Shown here in pieces: positions 36,588-46,644 of a stretch of DNA of 64,000 bases; positions within the stretch are counted from its first letter, which is position 1; each line of letters begins with the position of its first letter. The position numbers and the translations under genes are program-made. The notes under the pieces were generated by a model. That model was not told the DNA's origin. It ran no database searches and saw only the letters and a list, made by a program, of their open reading frames with translations. The stretch comes from an uncultured Cytophagales bacterium (GTDB lineage: Bacteria > Bacteroidota > Bacteroidia > Cytophagales > Cyclobacteriaceae): the NCBI GenBank assembly GCA_913057175.1, contig CAJXNP010000005.1:1-64000 (forward strand), read 5' to 3'.

Positions 36588-38786
36588 TTAGTTAGCGTAA
36601 TCCGAAAGGAATTTTACCCTCATAAGCCGGATATCTTCTTCATCGTATTCATCTCCAAACTCTTCGATGGCGTCTTCAATTTTATCTGAATGAGAATTCA
36701 TAAAAAAGTCAAAGATTTCTTCCTGTCTGTCAATGTCCATGATGTTATCAATATAGTATTCAAGATTGAGTTTGGTTCCTGAATAGCAAATATGCTCAAT
36801 TTCGTTTATTAATTCAGCATAAGACATATCTTTTGAGTCGGCAATTTCCTGGAGGTCTATTTTTCTGTCTATTTGCTGGATGATATAAATCTTTGTTTTT
36901 GATTTATTGACAGAGGATTTGATAACGACATCCTGCGCTGTTTCAATTTCATTTTCCTCCACATATTTTTCAATGGCTTCGAGAAATGGTTTACCAAATT
37001 TATTGGCTTTGCCAACCCCTACTCCATTGATCCTGGTAAGTTCTTCTTTAGTAGTAGGATAAATGGTTGCCATTTCTTCAAGGGAAGGATCCTGGAATAT
37101 AACATATGGAGGTAGGTTTTTCTTTTTTGCTACTTCTTTTCGAAGTTTTTTTAAGATATCATACAGATTTTCGTCGTATGCCTTTCTATCCACAGGTGTT
37201 GTTGCGTCGTTTTCCGTCAGGGCTTCAAAATCCTTGTCTTTTACCAAAATAACAGACTCAGGAGATTCTAAAAATTTAAATCCTTTATCGGTTATTTTCA
37301 ATACTCCGATGTTTTCGATGTCTTTATGAAGATATCCATGCAAGAGTGTTTGCCTGACAACTGAGTTCCAGAATTCTTCTTTTTCTTCAGACCCCTTTCC
37401 GAAAATGTCCAGTTCGTTATGATGATAACTTTTTACATAATCATTTTCTTTTCCAATGATCACATCTACAAGGTGCTTCAATCCAAACCTTTCTTCCGTC
37501 TTAAGAGCTGCCTGTAACGTAAGAAATACAAATTCCTGCCCCTCATATTTTTCCGGCGGATATTTGCAGATATCACACCACATCTCTTTTCCACAAAGTG
37601 TGTCTTTGTATTCTTCGCCAAAGTAGTGGAGCAATTGCTTCCTGCGACACATAGAAGATTCCGCATAGGAAGACATTTCCTCAAGTAATACTTTAGAATT
37701 TTCCCTTTCGGTAACAGGTTTATCTTTATTGAATTTTTCCAGCTTCAGGATATCCTTGTAAGCATAGAATAAAATACAATTCCCTTCCAATCCATCCCGG
37801 CCTGCCCGGCCTGTTTCCTGGTAGTATCCTTCAAGCGATTTGGGAGTGTCATAGTGAATGACAAAACGAACATCTGGCTTGTCGATTCCCATTCCAAACG
37901 CAATGGTAGCAACGATTACATCAACTTCCTCATTCAGGAATGCATCCTGATTATTCATCCGCACATTGGAATCAAGGCCCGCGTGATAGGGTGCTGCTTT
38001 TATATCATTCACACACAGGAAATCGGCAATTTCTTCAACTTTTTTTCTGCTAAGACAATAAATGATGCCTGATTTTCCCTTATGATCTTTGATGAATTTT
38101 ATAATCTGTTTTTTTGCATGGTGCTTGGGCCGGATTTCGTAATATAAATTTTCCCTGTTAAAGGAGGATTTAAAAATGTCAGCATTCTCCATTTGGAGAT
38201 TTCGCTGAATATCCAATTGCACCTTTGGGGTGGCAGTGGCTGTCAGAGCAATGACGGGCATGTTACCAAGAATGGCGATGATCGATTTGATACGGCGATA
38301 TTCCGGTCGGAAGTCGTGGCCCCATTCCGATATGCAGTGAGCTTCGTCAATTGCAACAAATGAAATATTGGCTTCTTTCAGAAAAGCAATGTTTTCATCT
38401 TTTGTGAGAGATTCAGGTGCGACATACAGCAATTTTACTTCCCCCGCAATGGTCTCTTTCTTTACCCTCGTAATTTCTGCTTTCGATAAGGTTGAATTTA
38501 AGAATTTCGCATTGATCCCTACCGCATTCAGTTGGTCAACCTGATTTTTCATCAAAGCAATCAGCGGTGAAATAACAATGGCTGTGCCATCCAGTATGAT
38601 AGCAGGCAGCTGGTAGCAGAGAGACTTGCCAGCTCCCGTAGGCATGATAACAAATGTGTTTCTTCCGTTTAGTACATTTTTAATAATTGGTTCTTGGTTT
38701 CCTCTGAATTGGGTATAACCAAATACTTCATGCAGTTTATTCTTCAACGCATCTAAATTTTCCTCAACTGTTGTAAGCATTGCCAT
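36588..38786 (-). CDS. recQ: ATP-dependent DNA helicase RecQ
   Basis: A 732-residue 3'-5' helicase for recombination repair. It has the RecQ motif 0 region (FGYTQFRGNQEPI), Walker A GAGKS at 51-55, DEAH box in IDEAHCISEWGHDF near 147 and motif VI ETGRAGRDG. The zinc-binding part is MCRRKQLL and CDIC, followed by a winged helix and an HRDC domain (about 520-610, INGVGVGKANKFG). A further C-terminal part of about 110 residues is acidic. The ATG at 38786 is preferred to a TTG two codons upstream; the ATG two codons later is equally possible. Confidence 0.95.
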   Translation of the reverse strand: MAMLTTVEENLDALKNKLHEVFGYTQFRGNQEPIIKNVLNGRNTFVIMPTGAGKSLCYQLPAIILDGTAIVISPLIALMKNQVDQLNAVGINAKFLNSTLSKAEITRVKKETIAGEVKLLYVAPESLTKDENIAFLKEANISFVAIDEAHCISEWGHDFRPEYRRIKSIIAILGNMPVIALTATATPKVQLDIQRNLQMENADIFKSSFNRENLYYEIRPKHHAKKQIIKFIKDHKGKSGIIYCLSRKKVEEIADFLCVNDIKAAPYHAGLDSNVRMNNQDAFLNEEVDVIVATIAFGMGIDKPDVRFVIHYDTPKSLEGYYQETGRAGRDGLEGNCILFYAYKDILKLEKFNKDKPVTERENSKVLLEEMSSYAESSMCRRKQLLHYFGEEYKDTLCGKEMWCDICKYPPEKYEGQEFVFLTLQAALKTEERFGLKHLVDVIIGKENDYVKSYHHNELDIFGKGSEEKEEFWNSVVRQTLLHGYLHKDIENIGVLKITDKGFKFLESPESVILVKDKDFEALTENDATTPVDRKAYDENLYDILKKLRKEVAKKKNLPPYVIFQDPSLEEMATIYPTTKEELTRINGVGVGKANKFGKPFLEAIEKYVEENEIETAQDVVIKSSVNKSKTKIYIIQQIDRKIDLQEIADSKDMSYAELINEIEHICYSGTKLNLEYYIDNIMDIDRQEEIFDFFMNSHSDKIEDAIEEFGDEYDEEDIRLMRVKFLSDYAN

Positions 38787-39145
38787 ATTCAATTAAACTA
38801 ACAAACTATTATAATTTACCTGAAAAAATCTTAAATGAAAAGCCTTTTCATTTATATGCAGTAACGAGTTAAAAGTCCGTAATATTTAAATTGTCAAAGA
38901 TTTCGTATGAACTATGAAGCGAAATATATTCATATGAAATAGCCCGAAAAATTTTAGTTTTTGACCCTTCTGTTATATTATTGCCTCTGCTGGATATCAA
39001 TCAGTAGCGTTACATTGTCAGGTAAACAAATTTAACACCTTTTTTGTATATAAAACATAGTAGAATCATTTATTTATCTGGAAAATTCACAACAAATATT
39101 AGAATTCATTAAATAAATAATAAATCATTTTCAATCATTAAAGAT
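38787..39145. other. AT-rich intergenic region between recQ and manC
   Basis: A 359-bp gap between divergent genes, very AT-rich. It must hold both promoters, but I see no full TTTG-N19-21-TAnnTTTG match and no strong hairpin. No protein-coding frame is credible. Confidence 0.5.
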
Positions 39146-40225
39146 ATGGACGGTAGCAATTATGTAATCATCATGGCAGGAGGTATTGGAAGCAGGTTCT
39201 GGCCATATAGCAGAAATAACTATCCTAAGCAGTTTTTAGATGTGATGGGTGTAGGCAGATCTTTGTTGCAATTGACCTTTGACCGGTTTACCAAGATTTG
39301 CAGTAAGGAGAATATCTACATTGTTTCAAATGAAAAATATTCCGACTTAATCAGGGAGCAGCTGCCTGGACTTGCCGATTATCAGATATTATTGGAACCA
39401 GACAGAAGAAACACAGCCCCATGTATTGCCTATGCTGCCTACAAAATAGCTCAGAGAGATCCAAAAGCAAACATGGTGGTAACACCAGCTGACCATGTTA
39501 TCTTTAAAGAGGATGTTTTTGAAGATACAATAAATCAGGCGCTAGCCGAATCGCAAAAGTCAGATAAACTCATTACTATCGGCATCAAACCGACCAGGCC
39601 GGAAACAGGATACGGCTATATCCAATACATCCACGAATCGGATTCCATTATTAAGAAAGTAAAGACCTTCACAGAGAAACCTCAGCTCGAATTGGCGAAA
39701 ACGTTTCTTGAAAGCGGAGACTTTGTTTGGAATGCGGGTATTTTTATTTGGCGTGCCGACACCATTATTCGATCATTCGAAAAATACTTACCGGATATTG
39801 CAGAACTTTTCAGCTCTATGAGTGAGGCTTATTTCAGCGACAGGGAAAAGAGTTCGATTGAAAATGCCTACGCTGTGACAAAATCAATTTCTATCGATTA
39901 TGGAGTGATGGAAAAAGCTGATAATGTGTATGTTGTTGAAGGAAATTTTGGATGGTCAGACCTGGGAAGCTGGGGATCCCTACACGATATCAGGGAAAAG
40001 AATGATGGGGATAACAACGTAATTGATGGAAATGTACTGACTTATGACAGTAAAAATTGCCTGGTTATGGGAGAAAAAGAGAGGTTGGTAGTTATTCAAG
40101 GCCTGGACGGATATCTTGTGGCTGACTGTGAAGATGTCCTTCTAATCTGCAAAAAAGATGACGAAAAGCAATTTAGAAGCTTTGTAAACGATGTGAAAAA
40201 TGAAAAAGGAGAGAAGTACGTTTAA
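39146..40225 (+). CDS. manC: Mannose-1-phosphate guanylyltransferase
   Basis: A 359-residue nucleotidyltransferase making GDP-mannose from GTP and mannose 1-phosphate. The N-terminal signature MAGGIGSRFWPYSR with NNYPKQFLD is present, plus VTPADHVIF near 115 and FTEKP near 173. It lacks the C-terminal isomerase domain of the bifunctional enzymes, so a separate ManA is needed. GDP-mannose feeds surface polysaccharide and glycoprotein synthesis; the GT-C enzyme at 18461 could be a user, though it is 20 kb away. The stop overlaps the convergent methyltransferase by 4 nt. Confidence 0.95.
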   Translation: MDGSNYVIIMAGGIGSRFWPYSRNNYPKQFLDVMGVGRSLLQLTFDRFTKICSKENIYIVSNEKYSDLIREQLPGLADYQILLEPDRRNTAPCIAYAAYKIAQRDPKANMVVTPADHVIFKEDVFEDTINQALAESQKSDKLITIGIKPTRPETGYGYIQYIHESDSIIKKVKTFTEKPQLELAKTFLESGDFVWNAGIFIWRADTIIRSFEKYLPDIAELFSSMSEAYFSDREKSSIENAYAVTKSISIDYGVMEKADNVYVVEGNFGWSDLGSWGSLHDIREKNDGDNNVIDGNVLTYDSKNCLVMGEKERLVVIQGLDGYLVADCEDVLLICKKDDEKQFRSFVNDVKNEKGEKYV

Positions 40226-40983
40226 GAGCTTCTTTGCCGGATGGCTTCATAAATTACAATACCTGCTGAAACTGAGACATTTAGGGATTCGATTTTGCCT
40301 AGGAGGGGTATCTTACACTTTTGATCGGATATTTTCAGCAGGTCATCATTTATCCCATTTTCTTCGGAGCCGAGAATACATGCAAGTGGTCCGGTCAAGT
40401 CACACTTAAACAATTCATCATTTGTCTTTTCCGTACAGGATATAATTTTTAGTCCACTGTTTTTTAAATATTGAATGGTTCGATACAGGCTTTTTGACCG
40501 ACAGATCTTGACGTAGTTCAATGCGCCTGCTGATGTTTTCATCGCATCACCTGAGACCAAAGCTCCTCCCAGATCCGGAGTAATGATCGCATCGATCCCG
40601 GCACATTCGGCAGTCCGGACGATTGCCCCAAAATTACGGACATCTGTCAATCGATCTAAAATAAGGACAAATGGATCTTTTCCCTCACTATAGCAAGTTT
40701 CAATCACATTCTCAATAGAAAAAAACTGAACAGGTGACAGGAATCCAATAAATCCCTGGTGGTTTTTTCGTGTAATTTTATTGAGCTTTTCGATGGGCAC
40801 TTTTTGAAAAGGGATTCTCAATGAACTAAGCCGTGCAATCAATTCTTTGGAAGCATCGGATTGAAGGTTTTTCTGAATGAGGATTTTTTCAATTTCATTT
40901 TCAGATTGAATTGCTTCCTGTATAGCCCTCAATCCGAAAATTATGTTTTTTGAGGGCTCTTTTCTATGTGATCTATTTTGCAT
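40222..40983 (-). CDS. rlmB: TrmH/RlmB family RNA 2'-O-methyltransferase
   Basis: A 253-residue SPOUT enzyme. It has the N-terminal substrate domain (IIFGLRAIQEAIQ) and the three SPOUT motifs: LDRLTDVRNFGAIVRTAE, CILGSEENGI and SLNVSVSAGIVIYEA. This matches RlmB, which methylates G2251 of 23S rRNA, though TrmH-type tRNA methylation cannot be ruled out from sequence alone. It ends inside the last codons of manC on the other strand and is 6 bp downstream of the GWxTD gene, probably one transcript. Confidence 0.9.
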   Translation of the reverse strand: MQNRSHRKEPSKNIIFGLRAIQEAIQSENEIEKILIQKNLQSDASKELIARLSSLRIPFQKVPIEKLNKITRKNHQGFIGFLSPVQFFSIENVIETCYSEGKDPFVLILDRLTDVRNFGAIVRTAECAGIDAIITPDLGGALVSGDAMKTSAGALNYVKICRSKSLYRTIQYLKNSGLKIISCTEKTNDELFKCDLTGPLACILGSEENGINDDLLKISDQKCKIPLLGKIESLNVSVSAGIVIYEAIRQRSS

Positions 40984-40989
40984 GAAGTG

Positions 40990-42219
40990 CTACTTTTTTC
41001 CTTTTCGCCACAATTCTACAGCCCGGAACCAGTGCTTGTCGAATTTACGGTCCCTGACAAGGGTATAATGATTATCGGCAAACACATTCTTGATTTTCAC
41101 AAAGGTAAATCGAATGGCAGGCATGTTTATGTTTTGATTGTAAATCCATTCCTCATATTCTTCATGCCTGAACACCTTATCGGGCTGGCCATAAACAAGG
41201 TAGATCATCCCCATATCTGTTCGCCAGCCTTCCTTATATCCTGTAAAGAAAAAGTTTGCTTCATAAACCCGATTATAGAATTCTTTGATGGTGCTCTGCG
41301 CCAGGTTCTGAGAATTCAATAATGAAAACCAATAATTTTCAAACTGTGACTTGGGGTTGTCTTCCGTTGAAAGTTCCTGGTTTTCATCCCGAGTGGAAAT
41401 ATATTTCAAAGGTTTGATCAGATCTTCATAAGTGCCGAATTTGGGGAATGGCTCTTTTTGAACTCGAAAGGCTACTCCTTCCAACGATGATGTATCTCTT
41501 TGAACAAAGTAAAGTCCTTCGTTAGCGAAACTTGTTATGGAATCTTCTTTGACACTGATTAGCTTACTGATGGATAGCGATTTAGAGACTTGGTTATCAT
41601 CCACAATCATTGGTGGAATGGCCATGTCAAATTCCGCATCATAGTAATAGATCCATAAGGTTTCGTCACGTTGATCATTGGAAGATTGGAATCTTACCTT
41701 CTGATCCGTTAAGAAGTAATTTTGAATAATTGGCACATTTTCCTGATCGTCGAGAATGAAAATATTAGCCTTGCCGTAGTTCAAGGATTCCAGCAGACTT
41801 ATGCCATAAACCAACTCTTCTTCCAGCGCCTCAGGTTTTATTGTGAATTCGATTAATTCGTATTCATCGTTTTGTGGCAAGACCAGGCGAAACAGGTAAT
41901 TATTATCGTAATAACCTACCATGTGTTTGCTCATATTAATTGTATCTGACTTTAAGACCTCAGATTCCTTATAGTCAGCTTTATATGCCAGGTAAAATTT
42001 ATAATCATCCTGCCAATTATTGGATGAGTTTTTATTCAAAGTAAGAGAGATTAAAATTTGAACTGAATCTTCCTGAAAGTAAGTAGTGTAATCAAAATGC
42101 AGGTAACAATTTGGGTCATACTGATAGCTGATATCATTTTCCTGAAAAGGTTCCTGGGAAAATAGGGAAGAGGTGAAGAATAAAAAGAGCCCAAACAGCA
42201 AGAATTTTTTCAAAGGCAT
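40990..42219 (-). CDS. GWxTD domain-containing exported protein
   Basis: A 409-residue protein with a signal peptide (MPLKKFLLFGLFLFFTSSLFS, cut before QEP). It has a beta-rich middle and the C-terminal domain named for its GWRTD motif followed by MGMIYLVYGQPDKVF (about 350-375). Proteins with this domain are common in Bacteroidota and Acidobacteria; function is unknown. The frame is open 13 codons further, but the signal peptide begins at the ATG at 42219. It lies just upstream of rlmB in the same direction and is divergent from the SAM methyltransferase. Confidence 0.88.
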   Translation of the reverse strand: MPLKKFLLFGLFLFFTSSLFSQEPFQENDISYQYDPNCYLHFDYTTYFQEDSVQILISLTLNKNSSNNWQDDYKFYLAYKADYKESEVLKSDTINMSKHMVGYYDNNYLFRLVLPQNDEYELIEFTIKPEALEEELVYGISLLESLNYGKANIFILDDQENVPIIQNYFLTDQKVRFQSSNDQRDETLWIYYYDAEFDMAIPPMIVDDNQVSKSLSISKLISVKEDSITSFANEGLYFVQRDTSSLEGVAFRVQKEPFPKFGTYEDLIKPLKYISTRDENQELSTEDNPKSQFENYWFSLLNSQNLAQSTIKEFYNRVYEANFFFTGYKEGWRTDMGMIYLVYGQPDKVFRHEEYEEWIYNQNINMPAIRFTFVKIKNVFADNHYTLVRDRKFDKHWFRAVELWRKGKK

Positions 42220-42320
42220 TGATAAAAATTTTTTTGAAAATACTAAAAGAATTATCAATAGGTCATTACAAATTAAATTTATTTACTTTACGATTTAAAA
42301 AAGCAAACGAAAAATATCGG

Positions 42321-43094
42321 ATGGGAATATATACGACAGAAATTACTTCAGATAAGATCAAATCCGACAATCCTGTCCATCAGAGACTACTTAAGGCATA
42401 CTATGCGGCTATTCCCTATATCAAGGGGGAGCTGCTTGAGATTGGATGTGGAGAAGGAAGGGGAGTTGAGCAGTTGGCTCCAAAAGCGAAAAGCTATGTT
42501 GCGCTGGATAAAATAAAAGAAGTAGTTGATAAGCTGTCAGAACTTTACCCTCAGCATCGGTTCATTCAGACAAATATTCCACCCATCAAAGATTTGGACG
42601 ACAACCAGTTTGATACAATCGTCACTTTTCAGGTGATTGAGCACATAAAAAATGATAAACTGTTTCTGGAAGAAATTAAAAGGTTGCTGAAACCAGGAGG
42701 GCGTGCCCTGATTACAACACCGAATATTAAAAAATCGCTTTCCAGAAATCCCTGGCACATTCGTGAATATACTGCAGAACAGCTTGAGAAATTATGTCAA
42801 TCTATTTTTAAGAAAGTGGACATGAAGGGAATTGACGGAGATGATAAAGTAATGGAGTACTATAAAATGAATAAGGCTTCTGTACAAAAAATAATGAGAT
42901 GGGATATCTTAAATTTACAGTATCGATTGCCGGCATCAATTCTTAGAATCCCCTATGAAATTCTTAATCGCATGAATCGCAATAAATTAAATGATGACAA
43001 CGATTCACTCGTTGCCCGGATCACTCATGAAGATTACATCGTTTCGGAAAATGCGGATGAAAGCCTGGACTTATTTGTAATTGTAGAGAAATAA
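42321..43094 (+). CDS. Class I SAM-dependent methyltransferase
   Basis: A 257-residue Rossmann-fold methyltransferase. Motif I is LLEIGCGEGRG (about residues 38-48), followed by an acidic residue after the second strand (YVALDKIKE), DTIVTFQVIEHI near 103 and LKPGGRALITTPN near 130. This is the UbiE/Methyltransf_11 type acting on a small molecule or lipid. I start at the ATG at 42321, because the open frame to 42219 adds 34 residues without family character and overlaps the divergent gene's start. A terminator follows at once. Substrate unknown. Confidence 0.85.
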   Translation: MGIYTTEITSDKIKSDNPVHQRLLKAYYAAIPYIKGELLEIGCGEGRGVEQLAPKAKSYVALDKIKEVVDKLSELYPQHRFIQTNIPPIKDLDDNQFDTIVTFQVIEHIKNDKLFLEEIKRLLKPGGRALITTPNIKKSLSRNPWHIREYTAEQLEKLCQSIFKKVDMKGIDGDDKVMEYYKMNKASVQKIMRWDILNLQYRLPASILRIPYEILNRMNRNKLNDDNDSLVARITHEDYIVSENADESLDLFVIVEK

Positions 43095-43118
43095 AAAAGC
43101 CCCGGTTCCGGGGCTTTT
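43095..43118. terminator. Bidirectional terminator between methyltransferase and dnaK
   Basis: An 11-bp stem (AAAAGCCCCGG / CCGGGGCTTTT) with a 2-nt loop begins right after the methyltransferase stop. A- and T-runs on both sides allow use by both convergent genes. Confidence 0.92.
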
Positions 43119-43122
43119 GTCT

Positions 43123-45063
43123 TTATGATTTGTTTTTATCATCTACTTCTTCGTATTCCACATCGGAAACGTCTGAGTCACTTCCTCCTTCTGTGGATGC
43201 GTCTGGCCCTCCGGCGGCTTGTTCACCTCCTGGTGCTTCTCCAGGTTGTGCACCTCCGGAAGCAGCGTAGATTTCCTGACTAGCCGCCTGCCAAGCATTG
43301 TTCAATGCTTCACTGGCTGAATCAATGGCTGCCAGATCCTGGCTTTTGTGCGCTTCTTTAAGTTTAGTCAAAGCTTCATTGATAGCTGTTTTGTTTCCTT
43401 CGGACAGCTTTTCGCCATATTCTGACAATTGCTTTTCTGTCTGGAAGATCAGCGAGTCTGCTCCATTCAGCTTATCAATTTTTTCTTTTTCTTTTTTATC
43501 AGCTTCTGCATTAGCTTCTGCTTCCTTCTTCATTTTTTCGATTTCATCATCGGTCAAACCCGAAGAAGCTTCAATTCGGATCTTTTGTTCTTTGCCTGTT
43601 CCTTTATCTTTTGCGGAAACATTCAGAATACCGTTTGCATCGATATCAAATGCTACTTCGATCTGAGGAACACCTCGTGGTGCTGGTGGAATTCCATCCA
43701 AATGGAATCGGCCAATTGTCCTATTGTCTTTCGCCATTGGGCGCTCGCCTTGCAGCACATGGATCTCAACAGAAGGCTGATTGTCAGCAGCAGTTGAGAA
43801 TACCTCCGATTTTTTGGTCGGGATCGTCGTATTTGATTCGATCAATTTAGTGAATACACCACCTAGTGTCTCAATACCTAATGAAAGTGGCGTTACGTCA
43901 AGCAGCAATACATCTTTCACTTCTCCCGTTAACACACCACCCTGGATTGCAGCCCCAACAGCAACAACCTCGTCAGGGTTTACACCTTTAGAAGGCTTTT
44001 TACCAAAGAATTTTTCTACTTCTTCCTGGATCTTAGGGATCCTGGTTGATCCACCTACTAGTATTACTTCATCTATATCAGAGGCTGACATGCCAGCATC
44101 TTCCAAAGCCTTCTTACATGGTCCGATAGCTCTTTTGAACAATTCATCAGTGATTTGTTCGAATTTAGCACGGCTTAATGAACGCACCAGGTGCTTTGGC
44201 ACTCCGTCAACCGGCATGATATAAGGCAGGTTAATTTCGGTTGAAGTCGAGCTTGAAAGTTCAATTTTCGCTTTTTCAGCAGCTTCTTTCAATCTCTGTA
44301 GAGCCATAGGATCTTTTCTCAGGTCGATACCTTCATCTTTCTTAAATTCTTCTGCAAGCCAATCGATAATTGCCGAGTCAAAGTCATCACCACCTAAGTG
44401 AACGTCACCATTGGTAGATTTTACTTCAAATACACCATCCCCTAGCTCGAGAATTGATATGTCAAATGTACCACCACCGAAGTCATAAACAGCAATTTTC
44501 AGATCTTTGTTCTTTTTGTCAAGGCCATAGGCCAGTGATGCCGCAGTCGGTTCATTAATGATCCTTTTTACATCCAAACCGGCAATTTGTCCTGCTTCTT
44601 TGGTAGCTTGTCTTTCGGCATCATTGAAATACGCCGGCACGGTAATAACAGCTTCTGTAACGGTCGTTCCCAGGTAATCTTCTGCTGTTGATTTCATTTT
44701 TTGAAGGATGATTGCAGAAAGTTCCTGAGGTGTATAAAGCCTGTCACCAATTTTGATCCTTACGGTGTCATTATTACCTTTTTCTACTGAGTAGGTAACG
44801 TTTTTTCTTTCTTCGCTAACTTCAGAATATTTTTTACCCATAAATCTCTTTACAGAGTATATGGTGTTTTTTGGATTGGTAATAGCCTGTCTTTTCGCAG
44901 GATCACCAACCTTTCTCTCTCCTTCTCCATTGTCTAAAAATGCTACAATAGAAGGTGTGGTTCTTCTTCCCTCACTATTGGGAATGACCACCGGCTCGTT
45001 ACCCTCCATTACAGCAACACAAGAGTTCGTGGTTCCTAAGTCTATACCTATAATTTTTCCCAT
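43123..45063 (-). CDS. dnaK: Chaperone DnaK (Hsp70)
   Basis: A 646-residue Hsp70. The ATPase domain begins [20 protein letters not shown], with [17 protein letters not shown] and [13 protein letters not shown]. The interdomain linker reads [13 protein letters not shown]. The substrate-binding and lid regions are complete, and the tail ends in the acidic [12 protein letters not shown]. No dnaJ or grpE is adjacent, so dnaK is a single gene here. The 300-bp region before it carries a motif shared with the lon upstream region (45148-45161). Confidence 0.98.
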   Translation of the reverse strand: MGKIIGIDLGTTNSCVAVMEGNEPVVIPNSEGRRTTPSIVAFLDNGEGERKVGDPAKRQAITNPKNTIYSVKRFMGKKYSEVSEERKNVTYSVEKGNNDTVRIKIGDRLYTPQELSAIILQKMKSTAEDYLGTTVTEAVITVPAYFNDAERQATKEAGQIAGLDVKRIINEPTAASLAYGLDKKNKDLKIAVYDFGGGTFDISILELGDGVFEVKSTNGDVHLGGDDFDSAIIDWLAEEFKKDEGIDLRKDPMALQRLKEAAEKAKIELSSSTSTEINLPYIMPVDGVPKHLVRSLSRAKFEQITDELFKRAIGPCKKALEDAGMSASDIDEVILVGGSTRIPKIQEEVEKFFGKKPSKGVNPDEVVAVGAAIQGGVLTGEVKDVLLLDVTPLSLGIETLGGVFTKLIESNTTIPTKKSEVFSTAADNQPSVEIHVLQGERPMAKDNRTIGRFHLDGIPPAPRGVPQIEVAFDIDANGILNVSAKDKGTGKEQKIRIEASSGLTDDEIEKMKKEAEANAEADKKEKEKIDKLNGADSLIFQTEKQLSEYGEKLSEGNKTAINEALTKLKEAHKSQDLAAIDSASEALNNAWQAASQEIYAASGGAQPGEAPGGEQAAGGPDASTEGGSDSDVSDVEYEEVDDKNKS

Positions 45064-45363
45064 GATGTATATTTTGTTTCTTTATTTTCTAATAACCAAA
45101 TCCAATTGATCAATGGTCATGCCAATAGGTAGAAATGGAATTAATGGTGTCAATATGTCATAATAATGTTTTGAATTCTGCCAGCAAAAGCTCAAACCCA
45201 ATGACTCTGTCACCGAAATTTTCATAAATTGTCATCAAATCGGGCTGGTTGTAATAACTGTCCCAACTATTGGTTGATACTTTTTTCAATTAAAAGGTAT
45301 TTTGGATTCAATTATTTAAAGCTTAATTATTGGACCAGATTTTTTACATCTAATTTTTAGATT
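45064..45363. other. Regulatory region between dnaK and the CHASE2 gene
   Basis: A 300-bp gap between divergent genes. It contains the motif TCAATATGTCATAA (45150-45163, within TGTCAATATGTCA from 45148) that recurs exactly upstream of lon/ompA. No protein-coding frame is credible, and no exact TAnnTTTG element was seen for dnaK. Confidence 0.6.
45148..45163. promoter_or_regulatory. Shared stress-type motif upstream of dnaK
   Basis: TGTCAATATGTCATAA, 85 bp before the dnaK start. Fourteen bases (TCAATATGTCATAA) recur exactly at 61841-61854, and a variant occurs at 61935-61949. This is a candidate shared site for a heat-shock regulator or sigma factor. Confidence 0.45.
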
Positions 45364-46644
45364 TTGTTTCGCAAGAGATTATTACGTGACTCTTTCCTTG
45401 CTACAGGCTTTATTTTTCTGCTGATTCTTTTTTTTCTTAAAATGAGCCAGATAGAAAAGCTCTTTAGTTTATTCGATCCGATCAGTCAGGCGCTGGGTGA
45501 TGTGGAACTGACAGATCTAGCATTCAGCGAGCTTAGACAACCCAAGCCATATAATCTCGATTCTATTCAAATAGTTCTGGTAAATATTGGTGATCTGGAT
45601 CGAGGGAAAATTGGTGAAGAATTGGACATTATCAATAGCTATGATCCTAAAGTAATCGGAATTGACATTTTCTTTGAAAACCGTAGTGCCGATACTTTGG
45701 GAGATATTAAACTTGCCAATGCGCTTTCTAAGATTCCCAACCTTGTGACCTATTCCAAAGCTATCAATACTGAAGGATCAGAAGACGTGATGGAAAAACT
45801 GGAAATGTCTCATCCGATGTTCCAATATGGCAAAACGGGCGCTACCAATTTGTTTACAGATGCTCAGGTCCAGCACCAATACAAAGTATGTCGAACTTTT
45901 CCGCCGGTATTGGGCATAAATGGTGAGCAGGAATTGTCATTTGCATTGCAGGTGATGGCCAATTACAAGCCTGAAAAAGTTGAGAAGTTTTTGGAATTTA
46001 GCGACCGGGATGAAGAGATCATCAATTATACAAGTAATATTCAGATTTTCGGAGAATCCTCAATAGGAGTGAAATTTATAGCATTGGACGTCGAGGACGT
46101 TTTTGACAGGAATTTCAACCCGGATGTCATTAAAGATAAAATTGTCTTGTTTGGATACATGGGTGATACTTTCTATGATACAGCCTGGGAGGACAAGTTT
46201 TTCACTCCCATGAATAAACGATATGCTGGCCGATCCAATCCGGATATGTACGGAATTGTCATTCATGCAAACATCATTCAGATGCTTTTAGATGAAGATT
46301 ATATTGATTATCAGGGTAATCTTTCCGCATTTATTACCGCTGTAATCATTTGCTTTCTAAATGTATGGTTTTTTTCATGGATTTATTGGAGTTTACCGCT
46401 TTGGTATGATGGCCTGACAAAGGTCATCCAGCTAATGGAACTGTTTATTATTGTATTAATAAATATATATGTGTTCCATTGGTTCAGCTATAAAACTGAA
46501 CTCACTCTTGCTGCGGCTTGTGTGGCCCTGGCAGGAGATTCGCTGGAAGTCTTTTATGGGCTTCTGGTCAATATGTTTTCACACGAAGGAAGAAACAAAC
46601 TATTCAAGATTCATAGAATTGTTAAAAAAGTTAAACGATCATGA
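45364..46644 (+). CDS. CHASE2 domain-containing membrane protein
   Basis: A 426-residue protein with an N-terminal membrane helix (about 9-27), a large outer CHASE2-type sensor domain (about 45-320; typical sequence IDIFFENRSADTLGDIKLANAL and IKDKIVLFGYMGDTFYDTAW) and two or three C-terminal helices (about 325-405). No kinase, cyclase or other output domain follows, which is odd for CHASE2. The start is almost certainly TTG at 45364: an in-frame stop lies at 45358, and the first ATG (45442) would remove most of the first helix. The next gene overlaps by 4 nt. Confidence 0.82.
   Translation: MFRKRLLRDSFLATGFIFLLILFFLKMSQIEKLFSLFDPISQALGDVELTDLAFSELRQPKPYNLDSIQIVLVNIGDLDRGKIGEELDIINSYDPKVIGIDIFFENRSADTLGDIKLANALSKIPNLVTYSKAINTEGSEDVMEKLEMSHPMFQYGKTGATNLFTDAQVQHQYKVCRTFPPVLGINGEQELSFALQVMANYKPEKVEKFLEFSDRDEEIINYTSNIQIFGESSIGVKFIALDVEDVFDRNFNPDVIKDKIVLFGYMGDTFYDTAWEDKFFTPMNKRYAGRSNPDMYGIVIHANIIQMLLDEDYIDYQGNLSAFITAVIICFLNVWFFSWIYWSLPLWYDGLTKVIQLMELFIIVLINIYVFHWFSYKTELTLAAACVALAGDSLEVFYGLLVNMFSHEGRNKLFKIHRIVKKVKRS

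Noticed and set aside
42219-42320. N-terminal extension of the SAM methyltransferase
   Set aside because: The ATG at 42321 fits the family, and the extension overlaps the start of the divergent GWxTD gene.
43298-44224. Antisense frames of up to 147 codons across dnaK
   Set aside because: These are typical long shadow frames of dnaK with biased codons and no recognisable protein features.
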